Origin: CAZZKG01 sp964654825
Lineage (GTDB): Bacteria > Gemmatimonadota > CAZMKB01
Assembly (NCBI GenBank): GCA_964654825.1
Contig: CAZZKG010000006.1
Span: 1 to 64,000 of the forward strand
Direction: 5' to 3'
DNA length: 64,000 nucleotides
Position numbers and translations under genes: made by a program. The notes under the pieces are model-generated. The model did not search any database. It was not told the origin of the DNA and saw only the letters and a list, made by a program, of their open reading frames with translations. The stretch's first letter is position 1. Each line of letters starts with the position of its first letter. This document shows, in pieces, positions 41,269 through 51,120 of the stretch.

Positions 41269-43416
41269 TCAGTCGACATAACCAAGTGCCTTCAGGAGTT
41301 CTCTCGTTTCTTTGTCCATCTCCGGAATTTCTTCGGTTTCCCGGAGCAGTGCCGGGAGGGAGCCTTTCCACTGCAGAAGACTGTCCCTCATCCCGGTGAT
41401 CTGCAAATCTCCCGATTCCTTCAGGTCGACTTCTTCCCCCGGATCGGTGGAGATCCGGTACAGCTCATCCCGGCCATCGGATGACCAGATGTATTTCAAC
41501 GTGTCATTTCGAACCGACTTTAGTCTCCGGTCGAAAAAACTCAAGAATTCCGAATCGACGCCTTTCGCTTCAGCCCAGCTCTGGACTCTCTTGAATTGAT
41601 CCCTGGGACTCATGTATTCTGAGTATGCGGTCACCCGCGTATCCTCTCCCCTGATGCTGGACAGCAGGTTCTTGCCGGCAACGGTGTAACCTACATTGTC
41701 ATTCGACAGACTTGCGACATCGAGAATCGTGGTGAATACATCGACGGACTGTGCGATTGCTTTTATCCTCACACCGCTCGGGACGAGGGAAGGATACCGT
41801 ATGATGAGCGGGATCCTGAGAGTCGTATCGTACAAGCTCAACTGGTGATCCAGAAGATTGTGTTCTCCGATGTTTTCCCCGTGATCCGCGGTCAGTATCA
41901 GGAAAGTGTTTTCCAGGTATCCCTGATCGCCCAGGTATTTCACCAACTCCCCGATCCTCATGTCGAGATACGCGATTTCCGCCTCATAGAGCCCCCGGAG
42001 AGCACTGATTTCTTCGGCCGAGAGAGCCAGACCCTCTTTCGATTCATCCGCAAGCATCCGGTAGAGGGTACGAACATTCATCTTCCGCATTTTCATTACG
42101 GTTTCACTGTCCTCGATGAATTTTCTTCTCCAATCTTCGGGTGGATTATACAAGAGATGCGGTTCGAAGTAGTTTACGAACATGAAAAACGGTTTCGAGC
42201 TATCATGTCTGCGTTCCAGCCAGCCCTGAATAACTTCGTTTGTGGATCTTGCCCCGGCATCCGCTCTGTCACAGAGGGAAAGGAGGTGGCCCTTGATCTG
42301 ACTGCAGGTGGTCGGGAACCTGGACGACCCCTTCCACATGCCGTAGAAATCATTGAATCCCTGGACGAGGTTTGTTGCCGGACCAACCAGTGCGTTATTC
42401 GAGATCGCCACCGTCTGATATCCGTCATCACGGAGAAGTTCTGCAACCGTAGTGATGGGATCATCCAGGTACAGATGCTCCCAGCTGGCACCGTGGCTGC
42501 TCGTATAAAGCCCAGTGAACATCGAGCAGTGAGTGGGAACGGTCCATGGCGCGGTAGCAACCATATTCTGGAAGAGTGCACCCTCCTCCGCGAGACCATC
42601 GATGTTCGGTGAAGTCTCTATCGTGTGCCCATAACAGGAGAGAAAGTCACTCCTGCAGGTATCCATCACGATGAGGAGGATATTGGGCTTCCCGTTCGAG
42701 ACAGCCGAAGAAGGGTGGACATCGCCCCCCATATACACAAGCGCCGTTACTACGAGGAGCAGGACAATCCCGCCGACCCCCTCGATCTTCCCGACGGCCG
42801 CCTGGAATGGACGTGAACTGAAGATCTTGAAACACAGATAGTAGGCCGGGAAGAACAGGATCACAAGTCCTGCATTATAGATACCTGCAGGCGGCTCGAA
42901 GAAAATCGTAGTGTCGTAAAGGTAATGGTTGATGAGTCTTAAAAAAAGAAAGCCCAGTTGGATCACTACGATCGATGAGAGGAAAAAAGGGAACGGTTTA
43001 CCGATCTTCCGACTGAGACACTGTAACATAAGAAAAACGAGGAGTGCGGCGACGATGGACAATACGAACAGAAGCGCTCCGCCCCCGATCCGCCCCATCA
43101 GATAAGGAGTCCTCCGGATCAGGACGGCCGTGTCGAAGAAGACGAGAAGAGAAGTGAAGAGCGTAAGAGCCGTATGAATTCTGCTGTCCCGGCGAGCAAG
43201 GCCGCCGGTAACAACAGGGTAGAGAAGCGTACCTGCTAAGAGAGCGAAGAGCACATAGGCAACGAAAGCCCGTGACACGCCTGAGACAGGAATTACGTCA
43301 AATGTGAGGAGACTGAAGAGCCCTTCGATGATGGCGAGGACAACAGCACCGATCAGCCAGTAAAAAATGTGGCATCGCAGGTCATAGTGCTTGTTGATCT
43401 TCAATTCCTCAGTCAT
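41269..43416 (-). CDS. Membrane sulfatase-like enzyme with Thr at the nucleophile position
   Basis: About 715 residues from ATG 43416 (GGGAGG upstream; the frame is open to 43452). Some six membrane helices occupy residues 18-250. The sulfatase domain starts PNILLIVMDTCRSDFLSCYG. At the nucleophile site it reads PWTVPTHCSMFTGLY. Formylglycine sulfatases have Cys or Ser where this has Thr, and Thr is used by LtaS-type glycerophosphate transferases. HGENIGEHNLLDHQLSLYDTTLRIPLIIRYP supplies later metal and substrate ligands. The enzyme probably transfers or removes a phosphate- or sulfate-linked group outside the membrane. The tail reads ELLKALGYVD. Confidence 0.8.
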   Translation of the reverse strand: MTEELKINKHYDLRCHIFYWLIGAVVLAIIEGLFSLLTFDVIPVSGVSRAFVAYVLFALLAGTLLYPVVTGGLARRDSRIHTALTLFTSLLVFFDTAVLIRRTPYLMGRIGGGALLFVLSIVAALLVFLMLQCLSRKIGKPFPFFLSSIVVIQLGFLFLRLINHYLYDTTIFFEPPAGIYNAGLVILFFPAYYLCFKIFSSRPFQAAVGKIEGVGGIVLLLVVTALVYMGGDVHPSSAVSNGKPNILLIVMDTCRSDFLSCYGHTIETSPNIDGLAEEGALFQNMVATAPWTVPTHCSMFTGLYTSSHGASWEHLYLDDPITTVAELLRDDGYQTVAISNNALVGPATNLVQGFNDFYGMWKGSSRFPTTCSQIKGHLLSLCDRADAGARSTNEVIQGWLERRHDSSKPFFMFVNYFEPHLLYNPPEDWRRKFIEDSETVMKMRKMNVRTLYRMLADESKEGLALSAEEISALRGLYEAEIAYLDMRIGELVKYLGDQGYLENTFLILTADHGENIGEHNLLDHQLSLYDTTLRIPLIIRYPSLVPSGVRIKAIAQSVDVFTTILDVASLSNDNVGYTVAGKNLLSSIRGEDTRVTAYSEYMSPRDQFKRVQSWAEAKGVDSEFLSFFDRRLKSVRNDTLKYIWSSDGRDELYRISTDPGEEVDLKESGDLQITGMRDSLLQWKGSLPALLRETEEIPEMDKETRELLKALGYVD

Positions 43417-43500
43417 AGAGCGTATCCTCCCTGGTATGACTCGTTTCTGCACCCGTGAGCACAGGAGAGACTAGAGGGCACCATTGCCCCGATTACCCCA

Positions 43501-45345
43501 TCAGTGAATGTATCCGAGGCTTCTGAGCCTTTCGCTCTCTTCAGGATCCAGGGGAACCACATCCCGAAGTCCCACGCGTTCCGTCCAGGTCAGGAGAGCA
43601 TCCTCGAGTGAATCCGTGACGACCGTGTCACCCTGGGTAGCCGCGGGCAGGCACTCGATAGTCCTCTCCCCACTCTCCAGATCCATTCGGAGTATCGAGC
43701 TTTTGCTCCTCACCGAAACGAGGCCACACGGACCACAGTCGGAAAAGGCGAATCGATTTTCTTCCGGCGTCGACAGCAGAGAGGTCCCCTCGAGACCCTG
43801 TGGAACGGGCAACATAACAATTTGAAGAATGGTCGGCATGATGTCAACAATCTCCGCAAGAGGGCCGTCTCCGGTGCCGCCCAGCCATCCGTTCGGATCG
43901 ACCATGATGAGCGGCACATTCAGTACCTCTCTGCGTAAACCCCCGTGCATGAAATAGGATCCGTTCTCTCCGAAGTACTCTCCGTGGTCGGCTACGACGA
44001 CGACGAGCATGTTTTTGAGCCTCCCCATCGCAGATAGTTCAGCAAGAAGTCTGCCTAACTCCCTGTCAGCATAAGAGATTTCCCCACCATACAGAGCCCA
44101 GGCGTGCTGCTTCTCCCGCTCGGTAATCCCTATCGTGTTGTCGAAGATCTTCTGGGGTGTAGCCAGGTAATCGTAAGGTCTGAAAATTCCTTCGAAGCCG
44201 GGGTCATACAGGTCCGTGAATGGAGGAGGCGGGAGATAGGTGAAATGCGGATCGAAATAATGGACCCAGAGGAATACATTTCCATCCATTTTCCTCAACC
44301 AGCGGAGAGCACAATCCGTGGTTTCGGATGCCTTTCTCTCCTGCAGGCTCCGGAAGAAGACAGCGAAGGAACCGGGAGCGAGTTTCTTTAAAAACCGCCA
44401 CGTGAACTCACCCAGGGATGTTCTCATAAATCCTTCCATGGAAGTGAACACATCATCGTAGGCCATAAACCCGGCGTTGAGTCCGCACACATCATGAGAC
44501 AGGGAAGATCCGCTCAACACTGCAGCCGACCCGTACCCGTATCGCGCGAGCAGTGCCGGAAGGGTCAGCGTACCTTCTTTGAGCTGTATCCCGTTTGTTC
44601 TTATCCGGTGAGACGACGGGTACAGTGAAGTCAGCAGCGAGGCGTGAGACGGAGCCGTAAATGGACTCTGGCTGACGGCTTCGGTGAACAGGACTCCGGT
44701 TCGGGCGAGGCTGTCGAGCGTTGGTGTTTTGAAGATCGGATTGCCGTAGCATCCGAGTGCGTCCTTTCGAACCGTATCGAGGCTTATGATCAGGATATCC
44801 TTCCGGTCCCCATTTTCCGCCGCCGGAAAGTCCTTAGCGTTTCGGGAAGGAAGAATAGAACACAGGATGGTCATTAGAACGAGGAGGACGAGGCAGACGG
44901 GTACAAACGATCGGGGAGTAACTCTTTGAAGCGGGCTCTTTTGCAGTATGAGAAAGAGGAAAAGTGCGGAAACCATCAGAAGAGCAGTGGCGAAGACACT
45001 TTTCCAGTCCAGCAGACCGATACCCTTCAGAATATCCAGATGAACCCAGAGACCTGTGTAGAAAAGGAAAACAAGCACCAGATTGAAACTGATGAAAAAC
45101 ACAAACCTGCCCTCGGAACCGGCTTTTTCTCCTACGGGCAAGAGGAGAAACAACACACCGATCACAGCCCCCGGTATCATTGAGAGAAGAGCCGGAACAA
45201 GGATCAACCCGGTGAAAGGGTAACAACGTAGTACTTCGGGCGGCCCGAAGGAGTGGAAGACAGTGATCCTCGTGATGAGTTCTCCTAAAAAAGCAAGTAC
45301 CCAGATAAGTACTCCGGCAATCAGAAAGTAGAAGCTTCTCCTCAC
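43501..45345 (-). CDS. Membrane sulfatase-like enzyme, second of the pair
   Basis: This encodes 614 residues. About five membrane helices (residues 5-170) precede the catalytic domain ILIISLDTVRKDALGCYGNP. The nucleophile region SPFTAPSHASLLTSLYPSSH again has Thr at the expected Cys/Ser site. VVVADHGEYFGENGSYFMHGGLRREVLNVPLIMVDP gives the later ligands. The tail is ERLRSLGYIH. It is similar in plan to the 41269 gene but shorter and clearly diverged. Its start overlaps the GT39 stop by four bases. Confidence 0.8.
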   Translation of the reverse strand: MRRSFYFLIAGVLIWVLAFLGELITRITVFHSFGPPEVLRCYPFTGLILVPALLSMIPGAVIGVLFLLLPVGEKAGSEGRFVFFISFNLVLVFLFYTGLWVHLDILKGIGLLDWKSVFATALLMVSALFLFLILQKSPLQRVTPRSFVPVCLVLLVLMTILCSILPSRNAKDFPAAENGDRKDILIISLDTVRKDALGCYGNPIFKTPTLDSLARTGVLFTEAVSQSPFTAPSHASLLTSLYPSSHRIRTNGIQLKEGTLTLPALLARYGYGSAAVLSGSSLSHDVCGLNAGFMAYDDVFTSMEGFMRTSLGEFTWRFLKKLAPGSFAVFFRSLQERKASETTDCALRWLRKMDGNVFLWVHYFDPHFTYLPPPPFTDLYDPGFEGIFRPYDYLATPQKIFDNTIGITEREKQHAWALYGGEISYADRELGRLLAELSAMGRLKNMLVVVVADHGEYFGENGSYFMHGGLRREVLNVPLIMVDPNGWLGGTGDGPLAEIVDIMPTILQIVMLPVPQGLEGTSLLSTPEENRFAFSDCGPCGLVSVRSKSSILRMDLESGERTIECLPAATQGDTVVTDSLEDALLTWTERVGLRDVVPLDPEESERLRSLGYIH

Positions 45346-46991
45346 CGGTTTCCCTCCTTTACAAATATTTCGACGCCAGGCATGAATGTGTCTCTGTATG
45401 TCGGATCGAGTCTCCCGTACAATCCACTGTGCATGAAATCCCTCCGATAGTCAGCCACCCGCCTGTACCCGTAGATCCCCGACCGCAGCCCGTCGATGAA
45501 TTCCCTCCCCTCTTCGGTCCCTTCGCTGCCCCGTTCGAACCCGACGGTGATGAGCCTCGAAGTGATAATGACATCCGGTTGCTGCTCTTTGAGCCACGTA
45601 CGTGTAAATTGATCGGGTCTCATGAGGGACAGGTCGTAGGTTTCACCCGAGAGAGGAGGTGTGAAGTGAGTGGCGGCGATCGTGCTGCCCACCGCGACAT
45701 TTTCACTGACCCATCTCAGACCCTCATCGAGTGTCGAACGACCCCGGGGCATATACCGTTCGATCGACCAGGTAAACACACCGGTATACACGATGACAGC
45801 TGCCGCGACGAGGCAGGCCAGTTTTCCTGCTACTCCCCGTCGTCTGGTGAGGAGAGAAAATGCATATCCTGCTGTTATGCAGAATCCGATCACAAGCGGT
45901 ATGTAGTATCTGAGAAAAACCACTTTCATCACCGACGTGAGCAGAAAATAGGGAATTGCATAGAACAGGATCCAGACAAAGCCCTCTTCTTTCTTCCAGA
46001 TGCCTGCGACAATCCCCACGAGGGAAACGAGGTACAACGGCAGCCCGAGGGAGAAGGGAAATGCAGCGAGAATCTGATAGAGAATACGATGGTAGACGAT
46101 ACCATCCCCGGCCAGGTCGAAACCAGGGTGCCCCTTTTCTGATACATGGAACATCTCATACGCGAAATCGGTACTGAACCGCTCGTAATCGAGGGCTATG
46201 AACGGTGAGCAGGCCAGAAAAATGAGAATCGCCAGCAACACGGTCCTGATCGGACCCTTTCCGAGAAAGCTGGCGAGGATGAACCGCCTACCCTTCCTGA
46301 ACAACATCGGCAGAATCGACAGGACGAGCGCTCCGTTGTACTTGACCGAGGCCGCGATTCCGGCGGCCACCCCCACCAGTACCGAGGAACCGCGTTTTTG
46401 TCCGGCCTCTCCCCTGACACCCGCGTAAAGCGCGAGCGTCATGAAAAAGGTCATGAGGACCTCCTGTTTGATATAATGCGACTCGAGGACGTGCAGGGGT
46501 GTGACCGCAAGTGCAAGTGAAGCGAACGCGGCTGCCCGCCGGGAAAAGAGTCTTTTCACGAGGAAGTACAGAAGGATCACCGTGAGCACTCCGATCAGGG
46601 CAATGGAACACCTGCCGAGCAGGTACAGATCGGCCTGGGCGGCATCGAACGAGAGCTTGAATGCAGTGAGTGTCGGTACCTTTCCCGAGACGATCGAACC
46701 CAAGGCGAAGGGCACGAAGTGGACTGAATAGTAAATCACCACGAGCCCGCAGAGATAATAGAAGATGAAAGAAGGGTAGTGAAAAAAATGCGGATTCAGG
46801 TCACCGGTAGACACCATCTTCACCACCCTGCTCATCACCCTTGTCTCATCGATGTGGTAATGGAGCGGGAGACCGAAATCAATCCCGTATATCCTCAACA
46901 GGAGAGCCACGAGAGCGATCAGAGACAGAACAATATAATCCCCTCGACCTGTCCTTCCTTCTTCTGCTCTGTATCGTTCGGAGTTCAACAC
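45342..46991 (-). CDS. GT39/PMT-type membrane glycosyltransferase of the polysaccharide locus
   Basis: About 549 residues from GTG 46991, placed by the GAGG site eight bases upstream and by its overlap with the deacetylase stop (GTGTTGA). The frame is open to 47240, but that part is the deacetylase in another phase. It has 11-13 membrane segments. The first loop has LPLHYHIDETRVMSRVVKM with the catalytic-type Asp-Glu, followed by HYPSFIFYYLCGL. The C-terminal soluble part has WVSENVAVGSTIAATHFTPP, a common periplasmic domain. It would use a polyprenyl-phosphate sugar to decorate a periplasmic acceptor. Confidence 0.78.
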   Translation of the reverse strand: MLNSERYRAEEGRTGRGDYIVLSLIALVALLLRIYGIDFGLPLHYHIDETRVMSRVVKMVSTGDLNPHFFHYPSFIFYYLCGLVVIYYSVHFVPFALGSIVSGKVPTLTAFKLSFDAAQADLYLLGRCSIALIGVLTVILLYFLVKRLFSRRAAAFASLALAVTPLHVLESHYIKQEVLMTFFMTLALYAGVRGEAGQKRGSSVLVGVAAGIAASVKYNGALVLSILPMLFRKGRRFILASFLGKGPIRTVLLAILIFLACSPFIALDYERFSTDFAYEMFHVSEKGHPGFDLAGDGIVYHRILYQILAAFPFSLGLPLYLVSLVGIVAGIWKKEEGFVWILFYAIPYFLLTSVMKVVFLRYYIPLVIGFCITAGYAFSLLTRRRGVAGKLACLVAAAVIVYTGVFTWSIERYMPRGRSTLDEGLRWVSENVAVGSTIAATHFTPPLSGETYDLSLMRPDQFTRTWLKEQQPDVIITSRLITVGFERGSEGTEEGREFIDGLRSGIYGYRRVADYRRDFMHSGLYGRLDPTYRDTFMPGVEIFVKEGNR

Positions 46992-47767
46992 GTGATAAAC
47001 CTCAATCTGTCGATTCCCGTTCTGTCTATCCATTCGAGGTACCGAGAGACAGAAAAACAGAGAAATGCTTCGGCATACCCGGATGATCCCATCTCGAGCG
47101 CTCTCCTCTTCGAGAGTGCCAGGGAAGTCCGCATGTAGTCGACCTGTTCGAGCTGAGATGCAAAACAGAGGAGCGCCTCCCGTTTTGCCCGCGCGTAAGG
47201 TGAAATGTCCAGATACAGATTGGGTGGTAGAGGCGTCCACACTTCATATCCGAGAATGAGGGTCTCCGGGGCCGATGACTGAATGATCCTCTTCAGTAAC
47301 CGGTTGGTCTCTATGTGATCAACGTGGTTGTCGAAGAACCAGGGGAGGAAGATGAGTTCGGGTGCAAAATCTCTCAGGAGCTGTTTCAATCGATTCAGTA
47401 TCCGGGGCTCAGGTCTGAGGAGCGTTTCCGGAGCTGACAAGTGTTCCGTCTCTGTCACTCCCAGTATCTCGAGCGCACGAGCCGATTCCGCCTTCCTGAT
47501 CCGTTCCACCTCCGACCTGTCATCCATCCGGGGGATACCCTCCCTACCGTCGGTGAGATAGATAACCTTGACTCTGTGTCCCCGTTCGAGCTGCATCAGA
47601 ATGGTCCCACCCATACCGATCACATCGTCATCGTAGTGCGGAGACAGAACCAGAGTCCTGCCTCCCGGAAGTTCATTGATGACCACCCGTCCACGGCGAT
47701 TGCACAGCTGCAGAATGGATCTCTTGTACCGGTTAAAAATTATATTACCGGGCATTCCCCTCTCCAC
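46985..47767 (-). CDS. PIG-L/LmbE family deacetylase
   Basis: This encodes 260 residues. The zinc-binding signature is complete: LVLSPHYDDDVIGMGGTILMQ (PHxDD, about residues 41-61) and FLPWFFDNHVDHIETNRL, which supplies the second histidine motif (HxDH). KVIYLTDGREGIPR lies between them. Members remove acetyl groups from N-acetylglucosamine-containing lipids or glycans, so it probably deacetylates an amino sugar of the repeat unit or its lipid-linked precursor. It overlaps the degenerate paralogue by about 23 bases and the GT39 gene by seven. Confidence 0.85.
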   Translation of the reverse strand: MERGMPGNIIFNRYKRSILQLCNRRGRVVINELPGGRTLVLSPHYDDDVIGMGGTILMQLERGHRVKVIYLTDGREGIPRMDDRSEVERIRKAESARALEILGVTETEHLSAPETLLRPEPRILNRLKQLLRDFAPELIFLPWFFDNHVDHIETNRLLKRIIQSSAPETLILGYEVWTPLPPNLYLDISPYARAKREALLCFASQLEQVDYMRTSLALSKRRALEMGSSGYAEAFLCFSVSRYLEWIDRTGIDRLRFITC

Positions 47768-48416
47768 GTAAAACGAAATCGGAGGGTGTCATGATCCCCT
47801 CATCACAGGAGATGAATGACTCATACCAGCCGCGCCCACCCCCCGCCATTGCGCTCCCGTAAGCCATAGCCGATTGCGAAAGCTGAAGTTCTCCCCCGCA
47901 GCCGAGTGCATGGAGCGCCAGGAATTTTGATCGGACGGCCTGATCGACACAAAGCTGATATTCGGGGAGCACAAGCATTCTTGACTGGTAATAAAAACTC
48001 CCGAGGTGAAGCTTCTTTTCCAATTCATCGATCTTCGGCTTCTCATCCGCGGTGAGCGGAAACGGATAGAACAGGATCGCTTCGTGGGGGACTGCCGGGC
48101 TTCCATCCTGTTCCCAGCAGCTCAACCGGGGAGTAACAATTACGGTGCCCAGCTTACGGATCGCCGTCTTTTCGCGATCAGTGTAAGGTTTCTCTACCAC
48201 CGCGAGACACTCCCCATCCACCGCTGCGTGCCCCGCCAGAAGTCCCCCACAGCCTGATATTACCTCCCGCACGTCCCTTCCGTATACTATCAGGATGGTC
48301 CCGTGACCTGGCTTGAGAGGAGTGGGGATCACCACGAGGTTCAGGGGTCGGGGTAAGATGTTTCCGGTGATCCTGCCAATACCGGCAATCGCCCTTTTGA
48401 TAAATGCTTTTGCCAT
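47745..48416 (-). CDS. Degenerate PIG-L-like protein lacking the zinc-binding motif
   Basis: About 223 residues from ATG 48416; the frame is open to 48446 inside the preceding gene. The segment GTILIVYGRDVREVISGCGGLLAGHAAVDG aligns by eye with the SPHYDDDVIGMGG region of the adjacent deacetylase. The PHxDD ligands are replaced by YGRDV, and no HxDH is visible. ARTGLGFL-type hydrophobic strands are also missing, and the C-terminus (SYYQSRMLVLPEYQLCVDQAVRSK-like, in the FYYQSRMLV region) is preserved. The frame is intact and uses normal codons, so it is likely expressed as a pseudoenzyme or regulator. The homology is an inference from pattern and position. Confidence 0.5.
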   Translation of the reverse strand: MAKAFIKRAIAGIGRITGNILPRPLNLVVIPTPLKPGHGTILIVYGRDVREVISGCGGLLAGHAAVDGECLAVVEKPYTDREKTAIRKLGTVIVTPRLSCWEQDGSPAVPHEAILFYPFPLTADEKPKIDELEKKLHLGSFYYQSRMLVLPEYQLCVDQAVRSKFLALHALGCGGELQLSQSAMAYGSAMAGGGRGWYESFISCDEGIMTPSDFVLRGEGNAR

Positions 48417-48420
48417 GAAT

Positions 48421-49641
48421 CTACACCAATCTCGAGATAGATTCATCGATTCGTAAGCCGGCAGTCTTCGTGTAGACTTCGCCGAGCTGCTGCATGTGAA
48501 TCTCCGATGTAAATGTACGCCGCACTACTTCTCTGCCGTTTTTTCCCATCCGGTCTGCTCCCGCTCCGTCCTCGAGGATCCGGACAAGTGCCCGGGCGAG
48601 TGCGGGTGAATCACCGTAAGGTACGAGTAAACCGGTGGTCTCTTCCTGCACCAGCTCGGGTATCCCGCCGAGCCTGGATGCGACGACAGGTCTCCCGGCC
48701 GCCATCGCCTCGAGGATTACGAGAGGGCAATTTTCCTTGACGACTGATGGCAGAACCACGACCCTCGAGGCCCCGAAAAGAGGACGGAGTCTCTCCTCGT
48801 CGAGCTGACCGTGAAACTTCACTGCTCCGCCCACGCCAAGCTCACTGGCGGATCGTTGAAGATCGTTCATCTCAGGACCGACGCCTACGATGTCGAGAAT
48901 CGCGCTGGGCACTCCATCGAGGACTTCACGAAAAGAACGGAGGAGGTGATCAACCCCCTTACTCGGATACAGGGAACCTACGAAAAGGATACTCCGTGAG
49001 GCACCGGGAAGTATACCTCCTTCGAAATAATGAGTATGTACAAAGTTGGGGACAAGTACCGGTTCGATCCCGAAGTGAGTGACGTTCTCGGCGAGTGCCC
49101 TGCTCGGCGTAATGAGAGTCCAGTCCTCCCGTGAGAAGAGCCTCCTGACGAGCTTGCGGGACGGGACCTGGGCGATGTACTTACTGATCGGGATACATCC
49201 TTCACTGACGCAGACGGTCCCGAAGGACCAGGGGCAGACGAGCCCGTTCTTTCTCACACCTCTCTCATTCGGGCACACGATCCGTATGTCGTGTGCGGTC
49301 TGAACCAGAGGAGGACCTTTGGAACAGGCCAGATATACTGTGTGCGAGTAGAGACAGTTCCCCTGAACATGAATGAGATCGGGTCTCTCTTTGTCTATCA
49401 CCTTCCGCAGCATCCGAAAGAGCTTCGGATTGAACAGATGCTGTTTCATCCTCCCGGTGAGAGCTCCATTACCGTGGAAGGGGAAGATTGTGACTTTGCC
49501 CTCTTCAGACGAGTCTCCCTGATTGAACGTGAAAAGAGAGACCTCAACTCCCCTTTCCCTGAGCATCCTCGTGAGCTCCATCCTGTATCGGTTCGCTCCA
49601 CCGCGGACGTCCGCGAAATCGTGGAACATCAGCACTTTCAT
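48421..49641 (-). CDS. Glycosyltransferase, family 4, with a cysteine-rich insert
   Basis: This encodes 406 residues. The N-terminus KVLMFHDFADVRGGANRYRMELTRML carries the glycine-rich acceptor loop. A cysteine cluster follows PLVQTAHDIRIVCPNERG (four Cys within about 30 residues), a feature of one GT4 subgroup. The donor half has SRSILFVGSLYPSKGVDHLLRSF, VGVGPEMNDLQ, SRVVVLPSVVKENCPLVILEAMAAGRPVVA and GGIPELV. ENCPLVILEA gives the conserved Glu pair. It is cytoplasmic. The start overlaps the flippase stop by four bases. Confidence 0.88.
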   Translation of the reverse strand: MKVLMFHDFADVRGGANRYRMELTRMLRERGVEVSLFTFNQGDSSEEGKVTIFPFHGNGALTGRMKQHLFNPKLFRMLRKVIDKERPDLIHVQGNCLYSHTVYLACSKGPPLVQTAHDIRIVCPNERGVRKNGLVCPWSFGTVCVSEGCIPISKYIAQVPSRKLVRRLFSREDWTLITPSRALAENVTHFGIEPVLVPNFVHTHYFEGGILPGASRSILFVGSLYPSKGVDHLLRSFREVLDGVPSAILDIVGVGPEMNDLQRSASELGVGGAVKFHGQLDEERLRPLFGASRVVVLPSVVKENCPLVILEAMAAGRPVVASRLGGIPELVQEETTGLLVPYGDSPALARALVRILEDGAGADRMGKNGREVVRRTFTSEIHMQQLGEVYTKTAGLRIDESISRLV

Positions 49642-51101
49642 ACCGACCTCCGTCCAAAAACGTAGGAGGTGATCTTTAACAACGGCTCCTTGATGAACCG
49701 GTTTATCTCATCCCGGTCGTAAACCCCGAGCACCTTCAACATGTAACAGTAGGGTACGAGGGCAAGGAGTATTCTGAGGGGCAGAAACAAGCCGTCGAGG
49801 AGGATGAGCACAACCAGCATAGTGGAAAGTGCCAGGAGCGGCCGGGGTAACATACCGAGGTAATCGATTTTGTGGCCGAGAACTTTCCTCACGAAGTAAA
49901 TCCGTATAAAAAGATCGATAACGGTCGAGTTGAGCGAAACCCATGCGGCACCGATATGCTGATACTTTGGAATGAAAATGAAGTTGAGGACAATGTTGAT
50001 GCACATGTTTACGGCGACGATGGGGGCAAAACTCGACAGGAGATTCGACTGGAGGATGATAACTCTCATCGGTGTGGTGAAGAAGAGCAGCGCGCACGCC
50101 CAGCTGAGTATGAACAGTACCCGGGCGGATTCCTCGTACTGTTGTCCGAAGATGAACAGCGTGATCTCGCGGTGATAGAGGATGAGGACGCTGAAAACCG
50201 GCAGCGCCATGGTCAGGAAGAACTTCTGCAGTTTCTGATAAATGAGGACCAGTCTTTCCTTCGCGTGTACATAGAGAGCGGAAATAGTCGGCTGCATCGC
50301 GACGTTTATCAGAACACCGGCCATGGCGATGTGTTCGAGAATCTTGTACGGAGCGGCATAAATGCCCACTGACTCTTCACCGACCATCTTCGAAAGCATG
50401 AAGAAATCAACGCGGATATGGATCATCATGATGAGACCGAGTACCGCGAAAAACATGGCATCCTTGAATATTTTCCTGCAGAAGACAGTGTCGATCTCGG
50501 GTTTGAAAGAGGGAACCACCCGTTTAACGAACCACATGAGGATGATCAGTTTCACCCCACTCCAGAAGCCGAAGGCGAGCAGGATGGTTTTAATACCGAA
50601 TCCGAGCCAGATCAGAACGATGCCCGAGGCTGCTGGGAGAAAGCCGACGGCCACCTCGATTGCGGAGGTTATGTCCATGCGCTCGTGGGCCTTCAGCATC
50701 GAGATGAAGGGACCGGACAGTGTAGAGAAAATCAGGAAGGGTATTCCGGCATAGAAGAGCCCTACGATCTCACCCCGGTAGCCGACTGCATGGATGAGAA
50801 GAATCATGAGGACGGAAACGATTATTGATGTGATTATCTTGATACCGAGGATGTTCCTGATGTACTTGCTGGAACGAGAGTAATCCCTCGCCACGTCCCT
50901 CACCGTGAGCGTGTCGAGCCCGCAGTCACTGAAGATGCCGAAGAAAGCGAGAAACAGAAAGACGAGGGACCATTGACCGAACCCTTTCGTCCCGAAGTAA
51001 CGAGCTGCAATAGCAACGAAGGTGATGCTGATGACCTTTGTGAGGATCTGGGCGATTTGGAGGGAGACGACATTTCTCAGTATGGTAAATCTTTTGTCCA
51101 T
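49638..51101 (-). CDS. Oligosaccharide flippase (Wzx/MATE-like)
   Basis: This encodes 487 residues with 12-14 predicted membrane helices. It begins NVVSLQIAQILTKVISITFVAIAARYFG, then GFGQWSLVFLFLAFFGIFSDCGLDTLTVRDVARD, a standard opening of the polysaccharide_synt family. Such proteins flip undecaprenyl-linked repeat units across the inner membrane. No candidate Wzy polymerase stands out beside it, so the product may be a single-unit glycan, or the polymerase may be elsewhere. It lies 19 bases after the phosphatase-superfamily gene at 51121. Confidence 0.88.
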   Translation of the reverse strand: MDKRFTILRNVVSLQIAQILTKVISITFVAIAARYFGTKGFGQWSLVFLFLAFFGIFSDCGLDTLTVRDVARDYSRSSKYIRNILGIKIITSIIVSVLMILLIHAVGYRGEIVGLFYAGIPFLIFSTLSGPFISMLKAHERMDITSAIEVAVGFLPAASGIVLIWLGFGIKTILLAFGFWSGVKLIILMWFVKRVVPSFKPEIDTVFCRKIFKDAMFFAVLGLIMMIHIRVDFFMLSKMVGEESVGIYAAPYKILEHIAMAGVLINVAMQPTISALYVHAKERLVLIYQKLQKFFLTMALPVFSVLILYHREITLFIFGQQYEESARVLFILSWACALLFFTTPMRVIILQSNLLSSFAPIVAVNMCINIVLNFIFIPKYQHIGAAWVSLNSTVIDLFIRIYFVRKVLGHKIDYLGMLPRPLLALSTMLVVLILLDGLFLPLRILLALVPYCYMLKVLGVYDRDEINRFIKEPLLKITSYVFGRRSV

Positions 51102-51120
51102 TCCACTCTGGGGGGAAGAT

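Noticed and set aside
47034..47240. Long N-terminal extension of the GT39 enzyme from 47240
   Set aside because: The extension lies wholly inside the deacetylase gene; GTG 46991 has a GAGG site and the typical short overlap.
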